Shown here: positions 1-10,300 of the stretch, piece after piece
Numbering within the stretch: position 1 is the first letter of the stretch
Layout: every line of letters starts with the position of its first letter
NCBI GenBank assembly: GCA_017303635.1
Contig: JAFLCG010000018.1
Coordinates: 1 to 64,000, forward strand
Direction: 5' to 3'
Source: Anaerolineae bacterium
GTDB taxonomy: Bacteria; Chloroflexota; Anaerolineae; Aggregatilineales; Phototrophicaceae
Length of the DNA: 64,000 nucleotides
Notes under the pieces: generated by a model
Database searches by the model: none
What the model saw: only the letters and a program-made list of their open reading frames with translations
Told to the model about the DNA's origin: nothing
Made by a program: the position numbers and the translations under genes

Positions 1-171
1 GGCCCATCATCAAGGGCACTGAAACTGTGCGCTGACCGTGCTGACCGTGGCAAGATAGAGGGGTCGCACCTATCGGCCCATCATCAAGGGCACTGAAACC
101 GTGTGCCACGCGGGCAAGGCGAAGTGCTGATCGGGTCGCACCTATCGGCCCATCATCAAGGGAGTGGAAAA
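1..171 (+). CRISPR. 3' end of a CRISPR array (left part outside window)
   Basis: Three copies of a 37-nt repeat are visible: a partial one at 1-25, a complete one at 63-99 (begins GTCGCACC, ends CACTGAAAC) and a last one at 135-171. The two spacers (26-62, 37 nt; 100-134, 35 nt) differ from each other. The last repeat is degenerate only at its 3' end (GAGTGGAAAA instead of GCACTGAAAC), as is usual for the leader-distal repeat. The GAAAC ending and the position of the degenerate repeat both put the leader to the left, outside the window. No cas gene is in the window, so the type cannot be assigned. Confidence 0.88.
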
Positions 172-217
172 TCTCCTCTATTCTACCCTGTCTCACTGTC
201 CGACTACCTCTGAACCG

Positions 218-715
218 CTACACAGCTAACATTGCAGCACATAATCCTCCAAGTGTTACAGGTTCTCTTCCACTCGGATCGACCATGTTGATTGTATTTC
301 CTTCCACCCACGAGTACCTATTCAGCGACATAGTCCTATCGCGTGACCCCTCAAAGGGATCGAGGGCGGTGAAGATACCCAACGCCGGATGGTAGTTCCG
401 CGCCCGCAGGTGGAGCAGACCGCCGGGGAGAGTCGGCTCGCCGGTGAAGGCGTGGGGGGATTGCGCGGTGCCGAGAACGCCGAAGCCGGTGCCAAACGGA
501 TCGTAGCTGGTTAACCACAACAGATTGGCGCTGACATAGACCACGTTGCGGACGGAGCCGAGTCCGTCCTGTGCCATCCACTCCCAGTTATTGGCGGAGT
601 CCTTTTGAGCATGGATACCGCGTGGGCTGTGGACATAGCGGGTGGTGGCTGCGCCTGCGGATTCGCTGAGAACGACGGCGAGGCCGGGTTGCAGGTCGAG
701 CAGGTAGCGGGATAG
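218..715 (-). pseudogene. Orphan Rhs core/tip fragment without N-terminus
   Basis: The minus-strand frame from about 715 down to the stop at 218 reads the end of an Rhs core: RYLLDLQPGLAVVLS, RYVHSPRGIHAQKD, WEWMAQDGLGSVR, then LLHLRARNYHPALG and NMVDPSG. It matches block by block the end of the core in the 3034-residue Rhs gene just upstream (QYLLDVQPGLSVVLS, RYVHGPRGIHAQKD, NMVDPTG). A stop at 716-718 closes the frame, so only an internal ATG at 577 could start it. After the core only about 15 residues remain, so the alternative toxin tip is almost absent. This is the classic layout of a displaced Rhs tip left by recombination. Expression is unlikely. Confidence 0.8.
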
Positions 716-730
716 CTATTTGGCTATCGC

Positions 731-1210
731 TCAAGATCGTATTCGGAAGCAATAGTAATTGGCTTCCAAACGTGTAATCCAATAGTTATCGAACCAATAC
801 TTAATGTTATAGTTGAGGTTGTCCGATGGTAAAAAAATGTATCCCTCATCTCCATTTGCTCCGATTCGATCATCTCCTGTAATTACATATATCATTTCTG
901 GAGATTCTGAGCCTCCATAGGCTTGAGCATTGTATAGGCGACTCTGTCCTTCAACGTCAAACCGGATTGAATTAATCGTAGCAGAATATGTTGGGTACCA
1001 CCTACTTGCATTTTCTTCAAATACCGCAAGGACTGGATCAGACTGCGAGCAAAACTTGTTGCCAGTTGGCAAGAATGATAATCCAATGACAAGCGCAAGG
1101 GAGCAAATTGCTACACTCAATAGAAACAGCCCAAACCAAAGTATGACAGGCGGTAATGCTTCTTTTCCTGGCTTATCTGGTGCCATAAGGTAGTCAATCT
1201 TACTTCGCAT
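731..1210 (-). CDS. Small membrane protein, candidate immunity protein for the upstream Rhs toxin
   Basis: 159 residues. A short polar N-terminus is followed by one clear membrane segment (about residues 20-47, VILWFGLFLLSVAICSLALV) and an extracytoplasmic domain of about 110 residues with a few cysteines. I recognise no family. It lies directly downstream of the Rhs toxin tip, on the same strand after a 113-bp gap, and before an orphan Rhs tip; that is the usual place of an immunity gene, and this is the only reason for the suggestion. No strong ribosome-binding site precedes the ATG, and the later ATG at MAPDKPGKEA is an alternative start. A 27-codon frame (MEFEAAITNG..., stop overlapping this ATG) sits in the gap and may be a leader or remnant. 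Confidence 0.5.
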   Translation of the reverse strand: MRSKIDYLMAPDKPGKEALPPVILWFGLFLLSVAICSLALVIGLSFLPTGNKFCSQSDPVLAVFEENASRWYPTYSATINSIRFDVEGQSRLYNAQAYGGSESPEMIYVITGDDRIGANGDEGYIFLPSDNLNYNIKYWFDNYWITRLEANYYCFRIRS

Positions 1211-1323
1211 TACTGGTTCCAGTATCGGTTGGAATTTCCACTATTCGGGTCAATCCATTGGTAATCGCTGCTTCAAACTCCATTCGTGTATTTGAAGCAG
1301 CATCCTTGATATCAGGTTACAGA

Positions 1324-4300
1324 CTATCTGTTTGTGAATCTGTTTATGATTCCCTGAAAAAACCCAGCACCTCGCGTTACAAGTTCATTAAAGGGACTTG
1401 GGTACAAGGGCTGGCCGCCAACAACAGTCTGCGAGACGAATATGTTGTAGTGTGGCAACGAATTGCTTGCATTGTTGCAATTGGGCCACCCGCTTGAACA
1501 TGGTATCCGGCAGCCAGGATGCTGCAACACATCCCTATCGCGCCAATTCACCGAAATCCCGTTCACTGCATCACAGAACAAACGTCGATCGAAGGTTCCG
1601 TTGTTCAAGTTACCTCTTGCTGCAAAGTCATAACCTGCTTCAACTGCTGCATTGTCTGCTGATGCTCCTGCGTCAGGCTCAAAAAAGGTGTTAAAGATTT
1701 GACCAGAGAGGGTTGCGATTGTACGACCTCTTCCTGCAGCATGAATAATCGCCCCCAGTATGAAGTTACCATAATCTGAGGAGTCCTGACAAACACCGCA
1801 TACTGTCACCACACCGGTTTGAGGGCACGAGTAATTTGGCTGAGGGCTGTTTACATTGCCCAATATGTCACTCCCAGCTGCTAACGTTCGGAAGTCAATA
1901 CGTTTGTAATCCACAGCAAGACCGTAAATTGCCAGATTGATGAGATCAATATCACCTCCTGGAACAAGTAGTTGATTCCGATAGGCATCTAACCATGTAG
2001 GGCCGCCTCCAGGCAAGGATGCAGAAATTGGAAACGTTGTACCTGCATAGTGACGATGATTAATCATCTCTCGATATAGCCATTCGGTAGCGTCGGGGCC
2101 GCAACATTGCCCGCCTGAACCTGAACCATCACAATAGGCAAATTCAGAACTATCTACACTAGACGCTAACCCGCTGATAAAAGCATTACATACTTGGCAA
2201 CTATACTGACTGTATCGGTTGGAGAGTGGATCGCAATAGCAGCCGCACTTCTGCTCATCGACAGCATTAAGTCCTGCTACGCATAGTCCTGCATTAGCCA
2301 TCATGGCCTTTTGAAGCGACATTCCTGTCGGATCTACCATGTTGACTGTATTGCCTTCAACCCACGAATACCCGTTCAGCGACATGGGACGATTTACCAT
2401 ACCCTCAAACGCATCAAGTGAAGTGAACACCGCCAACCCGGGGTTGTAGTTTCTAGCGCGGAGATGCAATAGCCCGTTTCCATCCAGCAGTTCGCCCGTG
2501 AAGTCGAAAGGCGTCTGGCGGGAGCCAGTGTTTGTCAGTGCCACACCGAATGGGTCATTGGTGCGGGTTTCGAGGACATCCACCGCGTTGTTGGTGACAC
2601 CGCGCACGGAGCCGAGACCATCCTGTGCCATCCACTCCCACGCACCGGAGGCATCTTTCTGCGCGTGGATGCCACGCGGGCCATGCACATAGCGATTGAC
2701 GTTGGCTCCCTGCGTCGTGCTGAGGACGACCGATAGCCCCGGCTGCACATCGAGGAGATACTGATTCACCTGCGCCGCAATGGTTTGGCGGACGCGCCGC
2801 CCCTCGCCATCATACACATACGATGCGCCACCCATGGAGAGCAACCGATTGGCTCTGTCCCATGTGTAGCTGTTTGTGCCATCACTGGTGAGATTGCCGT
2901 TGCTGTCGTAGGTTGAGCCACCGGAAGTCAGTTGGTTGGCGGCATTGTAGGTGTAGTTGGTCACGGTCGGGGCGGCACCGTTGAGCGAGAGGCTCTGTTG
3001 GGTGCGGTTGCCGGATCGGTCGAAGGCGTAGGTGTATAGCCGGGCGGGGGTGGCGGCCAGGTCGGTGCCAGTGAAGTAGCGAGCCTCGCGCAGGCGGGCC
3101 AGGACGTCGTAGGTGTAGCGCAGGGTCTGGGTGTCGTAGACCGTATCCAGCAGGTCGATCTGCTTGAAGCGAAGGGTGTTGCCGGTCGAGAGGCGGGCGC
3201 GTTCGGCCCGGTTCCGCAGGACGATGGTGTGGGTACCACCCTTGTCCAGGTAGATAGGTATGGCGCGTTCACCAATGGCCGCGGCATAGCCATCAAAGCT
3301 CTCCCACAAGCTGCCATCGATGTAGACATCGAACAGGCTGTGGTCTGGCCCGGTGCCGACAATCAGCCGGAACTCGCGCCCGGTGACGGTCGCGCTCAGG
3401 CGGGCGCTGAACTGGTTGGTGGTACGGAAGGGGGCGGCGAGGTTCCACGTCCCGGTATAGCTCACGGCGGCGTTGGCCTGGTCGATGGTGCTGGTCACAG
3501 TGAACTGGCGGGCTTGCTGCTCCAGCGCCCCGGTGCGGTTGCCGCGTTTGTCCACCATGTACTCAAAGCGGGCCAGCAGCTTGTTGCGCTGCTGATGACG
3601 CAGGCTGAGCAGGCGTCCGGCGCGGTCGTAGTCGTACTGGCTGCTCAGGCCGTTGGATCGGCTGGTGGCCACATGGCGGCCCAGGCGGTCGTAGCCCAGG
3701 TCGGTGGTCTGGCTGTCCCAATCGGTCAGGCTGACGAGTTGGCCTTTGGCGTCGTAGGTGTAGTGGATGTTCAGGTTGCCGGGCAGCGTCAGGCGCGTCC
3801 GCAGGCCACCGGCATCGTACTGGTAGCTGACAGTCTCATCGACGGTACCATTGCCGTCGTTGTCGAAGCCGACGCTGGTCAGGCGGCGCAAGTCGTCGTA
3901 ACCAAAGGTGGTCTCCCGCACGCGAGTGGTGAAGTTGGCCGCGCTGAACTCGCTCATCTTCTGACGGTTGCCCAGCGCGTCGTAGGTGAAGCGGACATCG
4001 CGGGTGGTGGCCGGGGCGCCATAGGCGATGGTCTGCAAGCGGCCCAGCCGGTCAAATTCCCGCTGGACGGCATAGCTGCCCGCGCCCAGGCCAGGATAGG
4101 TCATGGTCTGGCGGGTTCTGCCGCCGGTCAGGTCGCTGAAGCCAGTTAACCACTGGATACTCAGCGGGTTGGTTAGTTTGGTGCGGCGGTCGAGTTGGTC
4201 ATATTCGTAGGCGGTCAGATTGCCACGCGGTTCGCGCTGGTTGAGGACACGCCCGGCGCGGTCGTAGCTCACCTCGACGATGATGTTCTGGTCGTTGTTG

Positions 4301-7300
4301 GAGCCGTGGTCGATAGCAATACCCGCACTATCTTCCCAACGTGAATTGGTTGAGTTCCACACATAGCGATCCAGGCTGGTCGGGGATGTGAGAGCAGGCA
4401 TCCGTGAATAGGCCAGGTTTCCGGTCAAATTGGTCTGACTGGAACCATCCGCATTCATGACAAAGATTTCATCTTTACCGTTGCGGTTGCTGCGGAAGTA
4501 AATCTGGCGACCATCTGGCGACCAGAACGGTTCCACATCAGTTCCCGTACTCGGTTGTGTCAGATTAATGACATTTGAGCCATTTGCATTCATCACGAAG
4601 ATGTCATAATTACCACTTCGGTCACTGGAAAAGGCAAATCGGGTCCCATCGGGTGACCAAACCGCCTGTTGGCTATTGTAGAGGGCAGCACTCTGGGTCA
4701 GGTTGACCAGTTGGGTCCCATCGGCTTGCATGACATAGATATCGGTTTTGCCCGAAGTCAAACCCGCGCTGAATACAATCTGACGTCCATCTGGCGACCA
4801 GGCAGGTTTGAATACGGATTGTCCAGCCTGGAAGTACACTTGCTGGACGTTGGTGCCATCGGCATTCATCACATAAACGCCGCTATCGGTGGCACCGTTG
4901 GCTTTGAAGACATAGGCGATACGGCTACCATCTGGCGACATTACCGGCACATTGGCGTAACCGCCAAAGTTGGACAAGCGCCGAACATGGGTGCCATCGA
5001 CATTCATGAGGTAGATGTCATAAAAGAATGTCGGCGATGACCCCGCACGGTCAGATGCGAAGAGAATTTCAGTTCCTTCCGGGTTGAATGAGGGTTGTGT
5101 GTCGTTGCCCACATTGTTGGTGAGATTCTGCTGTCCGCTTCCGTCCATGTTCATGATATAGATTTCAAGACTAGGAGCGATGGCAGTGGAGAAAGCCACT
5201 TTTGGATTTGGCTTAAAGGATTGAGCAACCTGGACACGACGGCGCAGACGATCATAAGCGAAAGCAGTTTTCACCTGTTCCGGATCGGTGATCTGGCGAA
5301 TTGAACCATCCTTAAAGTACAAGGTTCGAGTCACATTGCCCATAGGGTCAATCATGCGGGTAAGGCGTCCAGCACGATCGTACTGCTGCTCATTGATGAG
5401 GTCGCGGTCGGGTGCGACGGTGATAGGGTTGAACAACCAGTTGCCACTCGTATCCTTCGCATCTGGGGAGGGTTTGGTGGGGTCATTCGACCAGTTCTGG
5501 ATCATCCGCAGCACCCGCCCGGCCTTGTCGTAGCTGGTGTAGATGGCCGTCGCCAACGCGGTATTGGCAGCCTGGGTGGTGGTCAGGCGGCGGCCCAGAC
5601 GGTCATAGGTAAAGCCCGTCTGCGTGCCGCGTGGATCGGTGGTGGTGATGACGCGCCCGGCCCGGTCGTAGACGGTCGTCGAGATGAGGTCTTCATCCGG
5701 GAGCGCCGGGTTGAAGAGGCCATCGACATAGTTGGTGAGGGTTCGGGTGCGCCGCCCGATCAGGTCATATTCGTAGCGCGTTTCGATGCTAGCGACATCA
5801 CGGGTAGACAGGACACGCCCGACGCGATCATAGGCCGTAACTGATATACGGTTCTGGTCGTTATCCGTCCCAAAGCTGATGACCGCTCCGCCCGTGCTCT
5901 GTCGCCAGGCTCCCGTATCCCAAACCCAATTGGCCGGGGCACTGGCTCCCTGGACGATGTAATTGGGGATACTCCGGGTCTGCCTGCCAAGCGTATCAAA
6001 GACGCGCAACGACACGTTGTTGCGATGATCGCTGCTCTGGGCAGCACGTCCCTGGTTATCATAAACCGTGTTGGCAATGATGTTCTGGTCATTGTTCGTG
6101 CCGTGCACAATCGGCGTCGGGTCGCTTGCACCGCGTTCCCAACGGTTGTTGGTGGCGCTCCAGACCCAATTCCGGGGATCAGTGGTGCCTTGTGCCACAT
6201 AATTGGTCACGGTGCGGATCAGTCGGTTGACCGGGTCTTCGTAAACGTTCCGGCTCACTCGCCCGTTGGTGTCCCGCGTTGATTCCACCCGCCCGTTGAC
6301 GTCATAGATGGTCTCTTGAACGATGTTTTGGTCGTTCAGAGCTCCATGTACAATCGCGGTTCCACCCGCCGCCTGCTTCCACAGGTTGCTCTCCCATACC
6401 CAGTTTTCCGGCAGGCTGCTTCCCTGCGGGATGTAATTGGAAATCGTGCGAATCTGCCGCCCAAGTCCGTCATACACAAATCGGGTGCGGGTTCCCGTCG
6501 TGTCTTCCGTTTCCAGTACCTGTCCTTTGGAATCGTAGCGGTTTCGGCTGATGATGTCCTGATCGGCGACAGCACTGACCACATAATCGCTGAGGTCGGG
6601 ATCGGCCTGGATGTTATAGGTTGGCTGGCTGGCGTTGGCGATGACTACGGCTTGTCTGCCGAGTGGATCATAGCCATACAGGGTTGTTTCCCACAGCTTG
6701 GTCGGTCGATTGTCAAGCAGGCGGCTGGTGCGGATCACCCGGCCCATTGAATCGTAGGCGACCGTCTGGATCGTATCCCGATCCGGGCTGGGGTCGGGTT
6801 CGTAGCTATCCGAACGCGGGTCGTTGGTGGCCGCGTAGAACAGATCGCCAGGATAGTTGTCCCGGGTAGCGGCATCTTTGGGTGACTGAATCGTCTTCAC
6901 CGCCCGATTGAGCGCGTCGAAAATCGTGAACGTAACCATTCCAGCCGCATCCGTCGATTTGACGACATTCCCGGCTTTATCAAATTCCTGGCTGGTGATG
7001 ATATCCTGATCGGGATTGCTGCCAACTGGGTAATTGGCCAGCGCCAAATCGAAGGAGTCATTGTTATATCCCGGTATAGAGGCATTCTGAACCGTCTTCA
7101 CCAGGCGATCCGCATCGTCGTAACCATACAAGGTAAAATTCCCCAGCGTGTCCTGTTGCAAACGCAGTTGGCCGCGCTGGTTATAGCGGCTGATCGAGAT
7201 GATGTTCTGGGTATTGTCTGCACCGTGTGAAATGGCCGTCCCGTTGGTCTTTTCCCACTGCTTGCTGATTGCGTTCCAGGTCCACGCCCCGACATTTTCT

Positions 7301-10300
7301 GCCGTGCCACCGCTCTGATTGACATAATTGGCGATGGTATAGATCACGCGATCCAGGGCATCGTAGAATGTGAGATTGGTTTGAGCAAAGGATGCGCCAG
7401 CATGGATGGTCGTTCTGATGCGCCGCCCCAGGGCATCATAAACATAGGTAGTCACTTTGTTTTTGGTCGGAATCGCTGGATTGTAGAGCGCAATCGCCGC
7501 TGCCACGGTGGTTGGGTCTGGATTCGCCCCCGGATCATAGTTGCAGATGCTCGCCAGGATGTTCCCTGCCGGGTCATACAGCGTGAAGCTGGATTGGCAA
7601 TCGCCAAACAGACTGCTCTCCTGGGTCTTGATGATCCGCCCGATGCTGTCGTAGGTATACTGAGTCGACTTGTTGTTGGCCGCATTGACTGGATCAATTT
7701 GCGTCAAACTGGCAAGCAAACCATTGCCGTTCCCGCTGGTGTGGTAGCTGCGCTGCGTCCGCTGGCTAAGCAGCGCGGTTTGCGTGTCAACAACGGCTTC
7801 ATCAAGCGTTCGCAAGCGGTCATCGTAGAGGAAGTCTTGCCAGCGCAGCAGATTAGTGACCGGGATGACATGAACCGCATCGACATAGAAGTCGGCAGCC
7901 CCGACGGACAGGAATTGCAGCCGTTGCCCCGTCAGAGTCGTCGCTGGTGTATGCAGCAAGCGCAGCGTCTGCCAGGTTTGCATATCCCCGACACTGGTTG
8001 AGGTGAGGCGTTCCAATCCACCTACCCCTGGAATCAGCATTCGGGCCTGCCCGCTGACTGGATACACCCGGGCGATGATGGCGTAGGTCTTGCCAGCATC
8101 CAGTTGGAAAGTGGTGTTGGATTGAATACCTTGCCCGGCAGCAGTCGCCTGCACCCGCAGTGAGCCGGTTCCGGCGACACAGGGGGTGGCACTTACAGTG
8201 CGGCTGGGCGTGCCGACGGCAGGCCAATCCGTGAGGTTCTCCATGGCTCCGCCGACATTGACCTCAGTCAGGGAAGCCGTGTCTTTGCTGACCAGGACGA
8301 TGGAGGGTTGGCGCTGGCTCGTTTCATACAGGTAGTTGGTACGGATGTTTTCGGCATCGAGGCTATCCCGGAGCGTATCGTCACCCGTGTTGTACTGAAA
8401 GTTCACTTCCTGATTGAGCGCATTGGTAACTTTATTCAGCAGCTTGCCATTGGCGCTCCAGGCCATTTTGGTCGGATTCAGGCTGCCATCGCGTACCTCG
8501 CTGGGCCGGTGGTTTTCGTTCAACACGCGGATATTGGGATTGCCCGCCGGATCAATCGTGGCGCGATGCACCCCATTCACAAAACGGTGGGTTGTTATCT
8601 TGCCAGCGAGTGTTTCGGTCGTGATGGGCTGACCAATAGGCTGGAAAGCATAGTCCGTGACCAACAGCGGACTGCTGAATAGTGCATTGACCACGCCGCG
8701 TTTTTGCTTGATGGCGCTGATGACCGAGCCACTGAGGGTGTAGTCCACTTCTTCCAGGGTCAAGGCACCATCGGGAATATCATCCCCATTGACATCGACG
8801 GTTGGAGAAAGCCGCTTGGTCAGGAGGTTCAGCTTGGCAACCACCGACTCCCCGGCGGTTTGACCATAGTAGTTATAGCTCCAGACCTGAGCGCGCACAT
8901 CTCGAACGGTTGCCAGCAAAGCTTTGGGGTTGGCAATGGTCACACCATTGTTCTTCTCCGGTGTGTATCCATACTCCACATACCGCCCGCCGGGTGTGGC
9001 GGTGGCTAGACCAGTCGCCGTGTGATCGCCCACCCGCCAGAGTTGATTGGCATCGTAGGCACCGGTCGGACGGTAGGCAAAGACCAGCTTTCGACCATAG
9101 CCATCATTGATTTCGGTCAGTCGGTTACTGGCGTAGGTGTAGGTCCAAACGTGCCCACTGACCCAGGTGCGGGACAGTAGATTACCGCTGCTATCGAAGA
9201 GGTAAACGGTCTTATCCGGCGTGGTCAGCGTGTATTGACTGTTGCCAGGGCTGAAGGTGACAGATGAGAGATTGCCGGGTGTTCCATTGAACACATTGGA
9301 ACCGACTGCGGTCTCGGCGAAGTGAGCCTCACCGCCGCCTGCCAGAGTCACAATGAGCTTCTTCGGCGTGCCTGCAATGACCGAGAGTTTATTCAGGTGA
9401 TTGTGCGTCCAACCCAACCCCATGTGCTGGTAACTGGATTGTTTGGCCTGGCTGTATGAACGCATCAACGCAAGATCGCCTGCCGGGGTCTTCACGACCA
9501 GATCGGTGATCGATTCGCGCTTCTCGCCATTGCGAATGCCGATGGGATTTCCGGTTGCGGGTTCGCCACAGTTAGCGCCGAGTTCACAACTTGAGTCACC
9601 TTGATTTTCGCAAGCAGATGGCGGATTGATATCAACCAAGACAGTGAAGGCTGTATTTGTATTCCCAAAACCGTTGGTGTAGTTATTGATTGCTAGGTAT
9701 AGTTGCCCGGATGCCGGCACGACAAAGTCGTTCAACTGGGCACCAATGGCAAAGGGCGTTCCTGTTGGCCCGATTCGTCCGATCAGCTGCCCTTGTGGGA
9801 GGCTGGGAGCCAGTAGGGTACCTAATCCAGAAGTGAGTTGGATACTTGTTACAGTAGAAGGATTATTCTTCGATTCAGTACTTTTCCGAACCCGAAAAGC
9901 TTCACCATCGTAAGTTCCTCCCCAACACAAGGGGCCCGTTTGCGATGTTATTGCAGAGTCATCATCTTCAAGGAAACTGCCATCAGGTTGCAATTGGCTA
10001 GAGAAGTGCTCAATCATTAATGGCGTAGTAGCAGCGAAATTGACACAGGTTGTTGCAACTCGAAGAGTCCGCGAAAATGTGCGCGATAAAGCCCATAGCT
10101 GCAGGATACCTCCATACATAAAAGGCCCATCAACCGAATTGATCCCTACACCATCAACATAATCGCCCTCCTCAACAGACCAGCCTTCCAAACCTTCGTT
10201 CTGGAAATCATACGTGCGGTAGCAATCCAAGCAATCGCTGGGGTCATTGGGCGGGCACCCTTCGGGGCCAATCAAAGGGCCGCGCGGGTTCAGCCGTACT

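Noticed and set aside
3229..4149. 306-codon plus-strand open frame antisense to the Rhs gene
   Set aside because: It lies wholly within the YD-repeat region, its protein is low-complexity Val/Ala/Gly/Gln, and it mirrors the repeat codons on the other strand; no ribosome-binding site or family match.
4380..5215. PD40 region as a separate tolB-like gene
   Set aside because: It is in frame with the YD repeats on both sides, with no stop and no start or ribosome-binding site, so it is a domain of the same protein.
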